Of a stretch of 64,000 nt of DNA, positions 35,130 to 44,628 are shown piece after piece. Source of the DNA: Lachnospiraceae bacterium (GTDB lineage: Bacteria; Bacillota; Clostridia; Lachnospirales; Lachnospiraceae). The notes under the pieces were generated by a model, which searched no databases, had not been told where the DNA came from, and saw only the letters and a list, made by a program, of their open reading frames with translations. The first letter of the stretch is position 1; every line of letters starts with the position of its first letter. The stretch lies in the NCBI GenBank assembly GCA_017448245.1, contig JAFSLV010000041.1, forward strand, positions 124,001 through 188,000, in the 5' to 3' direction. The translations under genes were made by a program, and so were the position numbers.

Positions 35130-36269
35130 TTACTTCAGCAGTTCTCTCGAAATCACCATCTTCTGCACCTCACTCGTGCCCTCATAGATCGTGAGAATTC
35201 TCGCGTCACGGAAGATCCGCTCGATCGCATAGTCCTTCATGTAGCCGTAGCCGCCGTGCAGCTGCAGCGCCTTCTGTGCGACGAGATTGGCGGTCTCCGC
35301 CGCATAGTACTTGGCCATCGAGCAGTTGGCGCGGCAGTCCTCCCCGCGGTCCATCATCGACGCGGCATTGATCGTCAACAGATCCGCCGCCTCGACCTGT
35401 GTGGCCATGTCCGCCAGATACCACTGCACGCCCTGATTGGCGCTGATGGGCTTACCGAACTGTACGCGTTCTTTGGTATATCTGACCGCCTCCTCGAGCG
35501 CCGCATGCGCGACACCGCAGGCCTGTGCGGCGATACCGATACGGCCGGAATTGAGACCGCTCATGGCGATCTTAAAGCCCTGTCCGACGGTTCCCAGCAT
35601 CTGGGTGGCAGGAACCCTGCAGTCCGTAAAGATCAGCTCCGACACACTCGCCGCACGGATTCCCATCTTGTCTTCCACTTTTCCGATTTCCATACCGGGC
35701 GTTCCGCGGTCGACGAGAAATGCCGCCGTCGTCTTTTCTCCCTGATCGTCCTTGATGCTCGTGATCACCACGGCATAGTCCCCCTCGTCCGGTCCCATAT
35801 TGGAGATAAAGACCTTGGAGCCGTTGATGATATAATCGTCCCCGTCCTTTACGGCCGACGTCCGGATTCCCTGCGCGTCGGATCCCGCACCCGGCTCCGT
35901 CAGGGCAAAGGCTCCGAGTTTTCCTTCCGCCGCCATCGTGAGATATTTTTTCTTCTGCTCCTCATTGCCGTTGGCCCTGATGATATAATTGACAAGCAGA
36001 TGCACGGCCAGCGCTTCCGCGGTCGATGCACAGGCTTTGGCGACCTCCCTGACGACCAGGACCTTGGTCACGTCATCCATGCCGCTGCCGCCGTACTCCT
36101 CCGGGATATTGAGCCCCATCAGTCCCATCTCCGCCATCTCCGCAAGGGATTCCTTCGGAAATACGCCCGTCTTGTCGCATTCGTCGGCACGCGCCTTCAG
36201 TTCCTTTTGCGCATACTCGCGCACCATGTCCATAATGTCTCTTTGTTCCTCGGTCAGCTCAAATGCCAT
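35130..36269 (-). CDS. Acyl-CoA dehydrogenase, butyryl-CoA-dehydrogenase-like (acd1)
   Basis: A 379-residue FAD enzyme that introduces or reduces the alpha-beta double bond of an acyl-CoA. ALTEPGAGSDAQG is the FAD/substrate loop, and IYEGTSEVQK near the C-terminus carries the catalytic Glu (E363), as in short-chain dehydrogenases. RIFRDARILTIYEGT is the usual context. No etfAB is adjacent. It has its own regulon-type promoter at 36311-36375 and ends the long minus-strand series; the ribosome site is AAAGGAG. Confidence 0.94.
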   Translation of the reverse strand: MAFELTEEQRDIMDMVREYAQKELKARADECDKTGVFPKESLAEMAEMGLMGLNIPEEYGGSGMDDVTKVLVVREVAKACASTAEALAVHLLVNYIIRANGNEEQKKKYLTMAAEGKLGAFALTEPGAGSDAQGIRTSAVKDGDDYIINGSKVFISNMGPDEGDYAVVITSIKDDQGEKTTAAFLVDRGTPGMEIGKVEDKMGIRAASVSELIFTDCRVPATQMLGTVGQGFKIAMSGLNSGRIGIAAQACGVAHAALEEAVRYTKERVQFGKPISANQGVQWYLADMATQVEAADLLTINAASMMDRGEDCRANCSMAKYYAAETANLVAQKALQLHGGYGYMKDYAIERIFRDARILTIYEGTSEVQKMVISRELLK

Positions 36270-36310
36270 GGCTTGTTCACTCCTTTCACAAAAACCTCAA
36301 CCTCATTTTC

Positions 36311-36375
36311 ATGTTAGTACAAACCGCCGGATATCTCCAATACAGAAAAGATACCATGTAGTAGGGTCTTCCTAT
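36311..36375 (-). promoter_or_regulatory. Regulon promoter A (before acd1)
   Basis: On the minus strand, box ATAGGAAGACCCTAC (36361-36375), 20 bp, TTGGAG (36335-36340), 18 bp, TAACAT (36311-36316). The order and spacing match promoters B and C exactly. The expected start is near 36304, 35 bp before acd1. Confidence 0.75.
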
Positions 36376-36380
36376 CAGCA

Positions 36381-37682
36381 TCAGATCAGGATATTTCTCT
36401 TCTTTGCCTCAAAGGTCAGCTCCTCGCGGAATGCGGGATGCGCGATCGCGATCAGCGCTTTTGTCCGTTCGGACAACGTCTTTCCGCGCAAATGCGCCGC
36501 ACCGTATTCCGTAACGATGATGTCGACATCGTTTTTGGAGGTCGTCACAATCGCCCCTTCGGTGAGCGTCGGTTTGATCTTTGAGATCGTGTCGTTCTTT
36601 GCGGTCGACGCAAAAGCGATAAAGCTTTTTCCCCCTTTTGAACGCACGGCGCCTCTTACATAATCGACCTGACCGCCGGAGCCGGATACGTGTCTTGTCC
36701 CCACCGACTCCGCACAGACCTGTCCGAAAAAGTCGACCTCGAGTGCCGCGTTGACGGAAATAAAATGGTCATGCATCGCGATCACCGCGGGGTCGTTGAC
36801 CTCATCAACCGGAAGCATCAGCATCGCCGGATTGTCGTCGATATAGTCATAGATGCGCTGCGACCCAAAGGCCAGGGTCGCCACGCTCTTTCCGCGGTAG
36901 ATCGGTTTTTTCTCATTGGTCACCGCCCCGCATTCGATCAGCTCGACCATCGAATCCGTAAAGAGCTCCGTATGGATGCCGAGATCCTTTTTGTCCTTCA
37001 GAGCGAGGCCGAACGCCTCGGGAATCGCGCCGATGCCGAGCTGGATCGTCGCGCCGTCCGGCACTTCCGCGGCAATCGCCTCCCCGATTTTTTGCGAGAT
37101 CTCATCTATCTTTGCGGGAGGCATGACGGGAAGAGGCGCGTCATTTTCCACAAGCGCCGTGACCTGCGAGATATGGATCTGCGGTCCGGAAAGCGCGCGG
37201 GGCATGTTTTTGTTGACCTCGAGGAGGATGGTCTTTGCCTTGCGGATGAGAGATTGCGAATTGGATGCCGTCGCGCCGCAGGAAAAGTATCCGTGCTTAT
37301 CCATCGGGGACACCGTTGCCATAAAGCAGTCGACGTCGATATACTCCGTATACAGCGCGGGCTGGTCATGATAATAATTGCTCATCAGATCTCCCGTTCC
37401 GGCATTGGCCGCGTTCCTCAGAACGCCTCCGGAAAACCAGGATACGGGCGTGAGATTCCCCGCGGCGTCCGCGTCAAAATCCGCAAGCTGTCCGAGATCG
37501 AGCATCGTATGCAGCCTGATCTCCCTGCATCTGTCCTCCTTTGCCGCGTCGATCAGCGCGGCGGACAACGCCGGCGGTATGGCCGCCGCGATGTCGGCGC
37601 AGACCTGCGCGCCGTCTTTGATCAGACGTACGGCATCCTGCGCGCAACATTTTTTATCGCGATACATCCGGTGATAATCCAT
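36381..37682 (-). CDS. CoA-transferase of the acetyl-CoA hydrolase / 4-hydroxybutyrate CoA-transferase family
   Basis: The 433-residue protein has the AbfT/Cat-type fold: GATIQLGIGAIPEAFG, then GIHTELFTDSMVELIECG, whose Glu is the expected acyl-carrying residue, and a C-terminal EYGAAHLRGKTL. It would move CoA between acetyl-CoA or butyryl-CoA and a carboxylate, giving a second way of activating the substrate beside the CaiB types. The start overlaps the MFS gene end by 29 bp. AAGGAG lies ten bases before the ATG. Confidence 0.9.
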   Translation of the reverse strand: MDYHRMYRDKKCCAQDAVRLIKDGAQVCADIAAAIPPALSAALIDAAKEDRCREIRLHTMLDLGQLADFDADAAGNLTPVSWFSGGVLRNAANAGTGDLMSNYYHDQPALYTEYIDVDCFMATVSPMDKHGYFSCGATASNSQSLIRKAKTILLEVNKNMPRALSGPQIHISQVTALVENDAPLPVMPPAKIDEISQKIGEAIAAEVPDGATIQLGIGAIPEAFGLALKDKKDLGIHTELFTDSMVELIECGAVTNEKKPIYRGKSVATLAFGSQRIYDYIDDNPAMLMLPVDEVNDPAVIAMHDHFISVNAALEVDFFGQVCAESVGTRHVSGSGGQVDYVRGAVRSKGGKSFIAFASTAKNDTISKIKPTLTEGAIVTTSKNDVDIIVTEYGAAHLRGKTLSERTKALIAIAHPAFREELTFEAKKRNILI

Positions 37683-38937
37683 GATGACTGATCTCCTTTT
37701 TTCGATTCTCGTTGCCGTCTTTTTGTTTCATGCAATGCAGATATACGACATTGACCAGCACGAGTGCCGCACTCAGCAATATGCCAAACATCATATAGAC
37801 CGGACGGTAGCTGCCGACCGCGTCCGCAATGATCCCCGGAACCGGTGCGCCGATCAGCGAACCGATCGTAAAGAGCATCTGGTTGCGGGAATAAAACCCC
37901 CTGTAGCCTTCCGCATCTGTCAGATCCCTGCTCCAGTTACCGATTCCGAGCGTTGCCATCGGTGTGCCGAGGCCGTTTAAGGAGGTTGCGATCATCAGCG
38001 TTGCCAGGGCTCCGCCCAGCATCGCAGTGGAAAAGGATGCCGCGATAAAGATCCCCAAAAAGATCAGATTGACAAAAAACATCCGGAAACGGTCCGCCGA
38101 CCATCCGATCACGAGCTTGCCCGCAAAATTGACCGCCCCGTACAGCGACATCGCCGTTGCGATGACCGCACCGGTATAGCCGATCGTCGCATAGTGGATC
38201 GCATAATTGGCGGTGGAGGGGGCGGCGACGATGCCCACGAGAAAGGCGGACAGCGTTACCATCCACAGACCGTGCTTGCCGGGCAGACGTTGCAGCTGTT
38301 TTACGGAGTTCGTTTCTTTTTTAGCAACGGTGACCTCTTCCCTGTATTTTTCCAGCCCCTTCTCCGCCGGCGTATCCCGCAGGATCAGATACAGCATAAC
38401 GGTGATGAGCACCACAAAGCCCGTCTCGATCAAAAAGGAGATCTTCAGCCCCAGATGGCCGATCATAAAGGTGACCACGGGCGGCATCAGGATCGTACAG
38501 ACGCCGGAGCCGCAGGTCGCAATCCCCGCGGCGGTGGCATAGCGGTCTTCAAACCAGTTATTGAGATAGATCATGACCGGATACATGACGCCCCAGGAAT
38601 ACGTGATTCCCATGAACGCGGCAGCGACATAGTAGAACCATACGTTGGGTGCGAGCCCGAAGATCACACGGCTCACAGCCAGGCAGCTCATGGAGAGCAG
38701 CGTCCCCGTGCGAAGCGAAATCTTCCTGTACAGGAACGGCGCGAGGAGCATCGCTGCCGTCGAGACAAAAGTCCTTGCCGTCGAGATCATCGAGATCTGT
38801 GTGTTGGACAGATCCATGTGCTCCTTCAGAAAAGGAAAGTATACGGAAATGGCCGTCGTGGAAAACCCGATGCCGCAAAAAAACAGCATCATGCAGGCAA
38901 AACAGATCAGCCACGCGTAGTGTCTATGTATTTTCAC
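37654..38937 (-). CDS. MFS carrier, carboxylate-type (mfs1)
   Basis: The 427-residue protein has 12 predicted helices and the family opening HYAWLICFACMMLFF, similar to oxalate/formate-monocarboxylate carriers. It shares its N-terminal pattern (HYAW, then FPF) with the second MFS at 51085-52308, so the two are paralogues. Its place inside the CoA-transferase/dehydrogenase operon suggests import of the acid substrate or export of the end product. A charged tail (KQKDGNENRKKE) ends the protein. Confidence 0.88.
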   Translation of the reverse strand: MKIHRHYAWLICFACMMLFFCGIGFSTTAISVYFPFLKEHMDLSNTQISMISTARTFVSTAAMLLAPFLYRKISLRTGTLLSMSCLAVSRVIFGLAPNVWFYYVAAAFMGITYSWGVMYPVMIYLNNWFEDRYATAAGIATCGSGVCTILMPPVVTFMIGHLGLKISFLIETGFVVLITVMLYLILRDTPAEKGLEKYREEVTVAKKETNSVKQLQRLPGKHGLWMVTLSAFLVGIVAAPSTANYAIHYATIGYTGAVIATAMSLYGAVNFAGKLVIGWSADRFRMFFVNLIFLGIFIAASFSTAMLGGALATLMIATSLNGLGTPMATLGIGNWSRDLTDAEGYRGFYSRNQMLFTIGSLIGAPVPGIIADAVGSYRPVYMMFGILLSAALVLVNVVYLHCMKQKDGNENRKKEISHHGLSPDVSR

Positions 38938-38958
38938 CGGATATCTCTCTTTATGTCC

Positions 38959-39888
38959 TCATGTAAACTGGTACATCGTCTCGTTGCCTTCGGCAAAGCT
39001 TCCTGCCACAAAGACACAGCTGCCCTCATTGTTCTCCTTTGCCGTATCCTTGCAGGTGATATAGACTTCCTTTTTGCCCGGCCGGCACATCGGATGGGTC
39101 GTAAAGAGATTGTGTCCCTTTTCTCTTCCGGGCATGACGATCTGTGCGATCGGGGAGCCGTAATGATTGAAGACCATGATCCTGCCCTGGTCCGGCAGCG
39201 CCACATAGAGATTGTCGTCGTTGTCGATCGAGCAGGAATCGGGACCCGCAAAGCCCGTGAAATGGTACGGGATCGACGCGCGGCCGGTCGCGATGTTAAA
39301 GCGGTGGAGTCTCTGCGCCTGGAACTCCGTCACCCACAGGATCGTGCCGTCCTTAGAGAGCGCGATGCCGTTTGGCTGGCACATGTCGCCGCAGAACCTG
39401 GTGATCTTGTTCATGTCCGGATTGACATAGTAGACGCCGCCGAGCCTGTCCCTGAAGGATCCGATAAAATCGGTAAAATAAAAACCGCCGTCTTTGTCAA
39501 AAACCAGATCGTCCACGCTGTAGCCGCGCAGTATCCAGCGCATATTGGAGCCGTCGGGATCGATGCAAAAGACACCGCCGAAGGTCTCGTTGGTCACGCA
39601 GGCGGCAAAGAGTCTGCCGTCCTTATGGATCTTGACCGCCGCGGGACGCACGCCCTCTTCATGCCAGAAGACTTTGGTCTCTTTGGTCTTCATGTCGACC
39701 TTGAAGATCGTGAATCCCATGGTGCTCGTAAAATAGAGATTGCCCTCCCTGTCAAAGATCGCCCCCTCCAGGGTTTTGGAATCCTCATAGGCCTGCACAA
39801 ATTTTTCCGCCGTGATCGTCTGGAGATCCGGTTCCACCGCCCAGTAGCCGCTGACCGCATCGCCTTCCCTGTATTGTAACTGTTCCAT
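38959..39888 (-). CDS. SMP-30/gluconolactonase-like beta-propeller protein
   Basis: A 309-residue beta-propeller with repeated strands such as GNLYFTSTMGFTIFKVD, GGFYFTDFIGSF, NGIALSKDGTILWVTE and DSCSIDNDDNLYVAL, the SMP-30/strictosidine-synthase-like pattern. NGIALSKDG and DSCSIDNDDN carry the Asn/Asp residues usual at the metal site. Members hydrolyse lactones or thiolactones, so a lactone intermediate in the pathway is possible. There is no signal peptide, so it acts in the cytosol. It is 21 bp from mfs1 and 21 bp from the preceding dehydrogenase gene. Confidence 0.82.
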   Translation of the reverse strand: MEQLQYREGDAVSGYWAVEPDLQTITAEKFVQAYEDSKTLEGAIFDREGNLYFTSTMGFTIFKVDMKTKETKVFWHEEGVRPAAVKIHKDGRLFAACVTNETFGGVFCIDPDGSNMRWILRGYSVDDLVFDKDGGFYFTDFIGSFRDRLGGVYYVNPDMNKITRFCGDMCQPNGIALSKDGTILWVTEFQAQRLHRFNIATGRASIPYHFTGFAGPDSCSIDNDDNLYVALPDQGRIMVFNHYGSPIAQIVMPGREKGHNLFTTHPMCRPGKKEVYITCKDTAKENNEGSCVFVAGSFAEGNETMYQFT

Positions 39889-39909
39889 CCTGTGCCTCCT
39901 TCGGGTGTC

Positions 39910-41079
39910 TTATCTGACCTTGTCCTTCATAAATCTGCTGATGACGATGCGCTGGATCTCGTTGGTGCCTCCGAAGATCGTAAAGAGTCTCATGTCGCGC
40001 ATGATCTTCTCAAGCGGATACTCCTTCATATAGCCGTAGCCGCCGAGGATCTGCAGCGCGTCGACCGCGACCTGCTGGCACAGCTCCGTCGGGAAGGCCT
40101 TGGCTTCGGAGGCGAGTCTCTTTAACGGTACGCCGGCATCGCCCGCCTGCAGCGCATAGTAGGTCATCGCGCGTGCGGCATCGACCTTCATCTGGAGATC
40201 CGCGAGCTGGAAGGCCACCGCCTGGTGCTCGATGATCTTCTTGCCAAAGGTCTCGCGCTCGTTGGCGTATTTGCGGGCGATATCCACCGCGCGCTGTGCC
40301 GCTCCGACCGCAAAGACCGAATTAAAGGGACGCGCGGTATCGAGGGCGCCCATCGCGGTGGAAAAGCCCTTGCCGAGCTCGCCGACGATATGATCCTCCG
40401 GCACGCGTACATCCTCGAGCACGAGCTCCGTGGTGGGACTTAAATGAAAGCCCATCTTGTTTTCCTGCTTGGAGACCTTGACACCTCTCTCCTTTTCGAC
40501 GAGGAAGCAGGTGATGCCCTCGGAGGCTTTTTTGGTCTTGTCGGTCCATGCAAAGATGCCGTAGAAATCTGCAATCGAACCGTTCGTGATAAAGCACTTG
40601 GTGCCGTTGATGACCCATTCGTCACCGTCCTTGACGGCGGTTGTGCGGATCGCCTTGGAGTCGGAGCCGGCGCCGGGCTCGGTCAGACCGAACGCCCCGC
40701 CGATGCCCTCGTTTAGCATCCGGTCGATCCATTTTTTCTTGTCCTCTTCCGGGATGTGCGAATCGATGATCAGGTTGAATTTGTCACCGAGACCGCGCAG
40801 GGAAAAGGCAAAGGCACAGTCCACCTTGGAGATCTCTTCGAGGATGAGCCCCCTCGTCACGTTGTCGAGTTCGAGTCCGCCCCAGGCTTCCGGCATGTTC
40901 ATCGTATAAAAGCCGGCCTCGACGAATTTCATATGGATGTCCCAGGGATATTCACCGAGACCGCCGTTGGCGTTTTCGAGTTCCTCGAGCCTCGGCTCGA
41001 GTTCGTTGCGCGCGATTTCTCCCGCGAGATTGGCCAGTTCCTTTTGTTCTTCCGTTGCAAGTAAGTATTCGATCGCCAT
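39910..41079 (-). CDS. Acyl-CoA dehydrogenase-like protein lacking the usual catalytic Glu (acd2)
   Basis: The 389-residue protein keeps the whole family frame: FGLTEPGAGSDSKAIRT, RNELEPRLEELE at the N-terminus, and LQILGGYGYMKEYPLEKIMRD. The usual YEGT is FGGT here, with Gly370 at the position of the catalytic Glu. The alternative base position (LDTAR) has no acid either. It could be a reductase-type member, an enzyme with a differently placed base, or a non-catalytic protein. The ATG at 41079 has GGAAAGG upstream. It is a paralogue of acd3. Confidence 0.88.
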   Translation of the reverse strand: MAIEYLLATEEQKELANLAGEIARNELEPRLEELENANGGLGEYPWDIHMKFVEAGFYTMNMPEAWGGLELDNVTRGLILEEISKVDCAFAFSLRGLGDKFNLIIDSHIPEEDKKKWIDRMLNEGIGGAFGLTEPGAGSDSKAIRTTAVKDGDEWVINGTKCFITNGSIADFYGIFAWTDKTKKASEGITCFLVEKERGVKVSKQENKMGFHLSPTTELVLEDVRVPEDHIVGELGKGFSTAMGALDTARPFNSVFAVGAAQRAVDIARKYANERETFGKKIIEHQAVAFQLADLQMKVDAARAMTYYALQAGDAGVPLKRLASEAKAFPTELCQQVAVDALQILGGYGYMKEYPLEKIMRDMRLFTIFGGTNEIQRIVISRFMKDKVR

Positions 41080-41129
41080 TGTTTTTTCCTTTCCGGTAAT
41101 TGTCCTGAGTTTTCCGGTCAACGTGTCAT

Positions 41130-42308
41130 CTATTCATGCAGTACTTTCACGATGTCTCTCGACTCATAATCTTTGATCTCGTCATCACTGTATCCGAGCA
41201 TCTGCAGGATCTCGACCGTATGCTCGCCGAGCTTGGGGCCGTACGGCATCTCGGGCGCGTGATAGTCGCCAAAGCGGATCGGAGTCGTCGGATGCATGAG
41301 TTCCTTGCCTTCCCTGTCCTTGTAGGGAACGACAAATTCGTTATCGATCGCCTGCTGGTCGCTCGCGACATCGATCGAATGGGACGCATTCTCGATGGAG
41401 ATCGTGCCGCAGGCCTTGAAGGCTTCGTAGATCTCTTCCCGGGTATGCTTGCTGAAGGCTTCGTCGAGCATCGCGGTGACCTCCGGTGCGCCGTCCCAGC
41501 AGGTATCCTCGTACGTATACTTGTCGATGAGGTCGGGGCGTCCGATAAAGTTACAGATCGTCGGCCACGTGACATCCCAGTGATGCGTCGCGTTCATCGA
41601 AAACCACTTGCCGTCTCCGGCCTTATACGTATTCAGAAGCGAACGCTCCGGCGTCTTGCGCGAGGTCGGCAGCTCCAGTCCGTACTGCGATTCGATGATC
41701 GCGTGATAATTGAGATAGATGCCGGAGGCCATGAGCGATGTCGTCACCTTCTCGCCCTTGCCGGTTTTTTCCCGGTTGTAGAGTGCCGCACAGATCCCCG
41801 TCGCCAGCGCGTGTCCCGCACTGAAATCTCCGGTTGCGTAAGGGATATTGACGATGGAATCGGGCTGTGCGATATCGACGAGCATACCGCTTTTTGCCCA
41901 CCAAGCAGTGGCGTCAAAGCCGGCATCGTCCTTTTGCGCACCGACCTCCCCGAAACCGGAGATCGTCGCGTGGATGAGCCGCGGATTGATCTGTGACAGA
42001 TCCTCGTAGGTGAGCCCCAGTTTTTTCAGCGCCTTGGCACGGAAATTGGATACAAAGACATCCGCCCACTGTACCAGCTTCTTGAAGACCGCCATGCCCT
42101 CTTCCGATTTGAGGTTGATCGGAATGGATTTCTTGCCGCCGCACTTGAAATCATACGAGTGCGGTGCCGTGATGCGCGTCGACTGTCCCTCCATCGGTTC
42201 GACCATGATATCCGTCGCGCCGAAATCCACGAGGATTCTCGAGCAGGACGGACCCGCCGCCGCCACGCACATATCCAGTACCTTGACACCCTCCAGCATC
42301 TTATTCAT
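41130..42308 (-). CDS. CaiB/BaiF class III CoA-transferase (caiB1)
   Basis: The 392-residue protein is a family III CoA-transferase, which moves CoA from a donor thioester to a (di)carboxylic acid through a mixed anhydride on an Asp. D161 in YATGDFSAG is the expected catalytic residue, followed by ALYNREKTGKGEKV. It differs more from caiB2 and caiB3 than they do from each other, so a different acid is likely. It is 26 bp from caiB2. Confidence 0.92.
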   Translation of the reverse strand: MNKMLEGVKVLDMCVAAAGPSCSRILVDFGATDIMVEPMEGQSTRITAPHSYDFKCGGKKSIPINLKSEEGMAVFKKLVQWADVFVSNFRAKALKKLGLTYEDLSQINPRLIHATISGFGEVGAQKDDAGFDATAWWAKSGMLVDIAQPDSIVNIPYATGDFSAGHALATGICAALYNREKTGKGEKVTTSLMASGIYLNYHAIIESQYGLELPTSRKTPERSLLNTYKAGDGKWFSMNATHHWDVTWPTICNFIGRPDLIDKYTYEDTCWDGAPEVTAMLDEAFSKHTREEIYEAFKACGTISIENASHSIDVASDQQAIDNEFVVPYKDREGKELMHPTTPIRFGDYHAPEMPYGPKLGEHTVEILQMLGYSDDEIKDYESRDIVKVLHE

Positions 42309-42334
42309 CGTTACACGCTCCTTTCGCCTGTCGC

Positions 42335-43525
42335 TTATTTTTTATCCACCACCACGGCACCGCTTGCGGCCATCTCTTCGATCTCCGCATCGCTGTAGCC
42401 GTAACGCTTCATGATCTCTGCGGTATCACCGCCGAGTGTCGAAAACGGCTGGTCCTCGTACTCGGCATGCTCCCCGAACTGCACGGGGAAGCGGGGCACC
42501 TGGATCTCCTTGCCCGACATGTGCTCCGTGACCGTCATCAGATAGTTGTTGACTTTTGCCTGCTCGTCGGTCAGGCAAAAATCGCCGTGATAATACGGCC
42601 CCACCGCGATGTCATACTGGTTGAACTTTGCGATCGCCTCCTCGCAGGTCATGTTGGCAAAGGCCTCGTCAAAGATTGCCGTGAGCTCTTTGGCGTTTTC
42701 TCCGTAGGTATCTTCCATCTTCTGCCACTTGGGATTGCCGATGAGATCCTCCCTGCCGACAACACGCAGGAAATTGTCAAAGTCCTTTTCAAAGGAGAGT
42801 GTCATCGCCTGAAACCATCCGTCCTTGCACTGAAAGCTGTTCTTTAACGCCCTGCCGTTGTCCTTTCTGTCCTTGGGATAGGGGACGCCAAACTGGTAGT
42901 CGACGATCTGGCAGTGATTGGCATAGAGGCCGTTCGCGTAGAGCGAGGTCGTGACCTTTTCGCCCTTCCCCGTTGTATTTCTCTTGTAGAGCGCCGCCAC
43001 ACAGCCGAGTCCCAGTGCCATGCCGGCATAGATATCGCCCATGGCGCTCGGCACCTCGATCGGTGTGCCGCCCTTTTCCATGGAATCGTGGGTGAGACCG
43101 GATCTCCCCCAGAAGGCCGTGATGTCAAAACCGGGCTCCGCCGCAGCCGGTCCGTCCTCGCCGTAGCCGGTCAGCGTCGCATGGATGAGCTTCGGATATT
43201 TTTCCTTGCATTCTTCATAGGAGAGCCCCATCGCTTTGATCGCGTTCGGACGGTAATTGCTGATAAAGACATCGCTGTCCGCGATCAGCTTGTGCATGAG
43301 CTCGAGGCCCTTTTTGTCCCTGGGATTGATCGGAATCGATTTGAAATAACCGTGACTGATTTCAAAATAATGCATCTTGCGCAGCGGATGCCCCTTGACA
43401 GGTTCCACGAAAAATACCTCCGCACCGTACTCCGCAAGAACCTTGGCCGCGGCCGTTCCCGCCATCGCCCTGACGAATGCCACCACCTTGATGCCCTTTA
43501 ACGTATCTCTCATTGTGCTCTGCAT
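42335..43525 (-). CDS. CaiB/BaiF class III CoA-transferase (caiB2)
   Basis: First gene of the long minus-strand operon caiB2-caiB1-acd2-SMP30-mfs1-CoA-transferase. The 396-residue protein has the family aspartate D164 in SAMGDIYAG and the TGKGEKV stretch. It is close to caiB3 (shared KNSF-CKDGW-QAMTL and ELTAIFDEAFA), so both probably use related acids. The start is the ATG at 43525 with AAAGGGG before it. Earlier in-frame codons fall in the promoter and are rejected. Confidence 0.92.
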   Translation of the reverse strand: MQSTMRDTLKGIKVVAFVRAMAGTAAAKVLAEYGAEVFFVEPVKGHPLRKMHYFEISHGYFKSIPINPRDKKGLELMHKLIADSDVFISNYRPNAIKAMGLSYEECKEKYPKLIHATLTGYGEDGPAAAEPGFDITAFWGRSGLTHDSMEKGGTPIEVPSAMGDIYAGMALGLGCVAALYKRNTTGKGEKVTTSLYANGLYANHCQIVDYQFGVPYPKDRKDNGRALKNSFQCKDGWFQAMTLSFEKDFDNFLRVVGREDLIGNPKWQKMEDTYGENAKELTAIFDEAFANMTCEEAIAKFNQYDIAVGPYYHGDFCLTDEQAKVNNYLMTVTEHMSGKEIQVPRFPVQFGEHAEYEDQPFSTLGGDTAEIMKRYGYSDAEIEEMAASGAVVVDKK

Positions 43526-43586
43526 GATAACCCCTTTCCGTGGCCAGTCCCTTTCGTACACGGACTTTTTCACCTCTGACATTTTC

Positions 43587-43651
43587 ATCTTATCGCCCGC
43601 GGGAGCTATCGTCCAATATATAAAAGTATGGTAGGCATAGGCAGACACTAT
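43587..43651 (-). promoter_or_regulatory. Regulon promoter B (before the caiB2 operon)
   Basis: On the minus strand, box ATAGTGTCTGCCTAT (43637-43651), 20 bp, TTGGAC (43611-43616), 18 bp, TAAGAT (43587-43592). The box sits in the divergent gap between this operon and lysR1 and overlaps the upstream side of the lysR1 promoter, so one regulator site could serve both. Confidence 0.78.
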
Positions 43652-43657
43652 TGTGTG

Positions 43658-43687
43658 TTGACTTTTGTCCTTTTTGCACGCTACAAT
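43658..43687 (+). promoter_or_regulatory. lysR1 promoter
   Basis: TTGACT (43658-43663) and TACAAT (43682-43687) are 18 bp apart, 20 bp before the TTG start. Box B ends 7 bp upstream of the -35, a typical place for self-repression. Confidence 0.65.
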
Positions 43688-43707
43688 GGAAAAAAGGGGG
43701 GCACGGC

Positions 43708-44628
43708 TTGAATATCAACGACTTTCTCTATATCACGACGATCGCCGAAAAAGGATCCTTTACGAGCGCAGCCAAGGAACTCTATATCGCACAGCCTTCC
43801 TTGAGCCAGCGCGTGCGTCATATTGAAAACACCTATGAGATCTCACTCTTTACGAGGGACGCCAAGGGCACGCGCCTCACGCCCGAAGGCGAGTGCTTTG
43901 TCCGCTACGCGCACCGGATCTTAAATTGCGAAAAGGAGCTGCGCAAGGAAATCGAGGACATGCACAATGTCGAAAAGAGGTCCCTGCGCGTCGGCGGTTC
44001 CGAGCAGTTTGTCGGCTCCTACCTGTTCGAACAGATGATCATCAAATTTAACGATGTGCATCCGGACGTCAAGCTCGAGATCGCCTCGCACAATTCCAGC
44101 GTCAACCAGGAGCTCCTTCTGCAGGGCAAGATCGATATCGCGATCATCTATCTCCCGGTGCGTTCACCGGAACTGGCCTGCAAAGAAATCTACCACGACC
44201 GCTATGTGCTGGTCCCCGCGGTAGGCTCCGACCTCGAGGCCGCCATCACCGGCCGCAAAAAAAAGAAGGCGGACGCTCCCGTGGATGTCCGTCTTCTGGA
44301 CCGCTGTCCCTTTGCGACGCCGACGCCCGGCACGCAGCTCTACCGTTTTGCCACGGAGATGCAGGACAAATACGGCATCTCCCTCGATATCCAGCACTAC
44401 GGGCGCAACTACTCGATGCTCACGTCTCTGGCCGATGCCGGCATCGCCTCCACGATCGTGCTGGAGAGCTTTTTCTATCCGGACGGCAAGGGCATCCCTT
44501 ATTATTATCTCGACGATCCCGACGCCCAGCTGCACATCGGCGTGGTCTGGCGCAAGGACTCCTACATGAACAACTACGCGTCCGAATTTGTCTCGATTGC
44601 CGGGGATATCCGCAAGGACACGGACTAA
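43708..44628 (+). CDS. LysR-family regulator (lysR1), probable master of the catabolic regulon
   Basis: The 306-residue protein has an N-terminal winged helix-turn-helix: NDFLYITTIAEKGSFTSAAK, then LYIAQPSLSQRVRHIEN and FTRDAKGTRLTPEG. A periplasmic-binding-like effector domain follows (about 95-300). The start codon is TTG at 43708, with AAAGGGGGG seven bases upstream; an earlier frame start at 43651 overlaps the promoter. Divergent position beside box B makes it the natural candidate for reading the ATAGGC-N3-GCCTAT boxes. Its 3' end overlaps the next gene by 4 bp (convergent). Confidence 0.92.
   Translation: MNINDFLYITTIAEKGSFTSAAKELYIAQPSLSQRVRHIENTYEISLFTRDAKGTRLTPEGECFVRYAHRILNCEKELRKEIEDMHNVEKRSLRVGGSEQFVGSYLFEQMIIKFNDVHPDVKLEIASHNSSVNQELLLQGKIDIAIIYLPVRSPELACKEIYHDRYVLVPAVGSDLEAAITGRKKKKADAPVDVRLLDRCPFATPTPGTQLYRFATEMQDKYGISLDIQHYGRNYSMLTSLADAGIASTIVLESFFYPDGKGIPYYYLDDPDAQLHIGVVWRKDSYMNNYASEFVSIAGDIRKDTD

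Noticed and set aside
38194..39879. 561-residue plus-strand open frame opposite mfs1 and the SMP-30 gene
   Set aside because: It crosses two well-supported genes on the other strand and has no recognisable motif.
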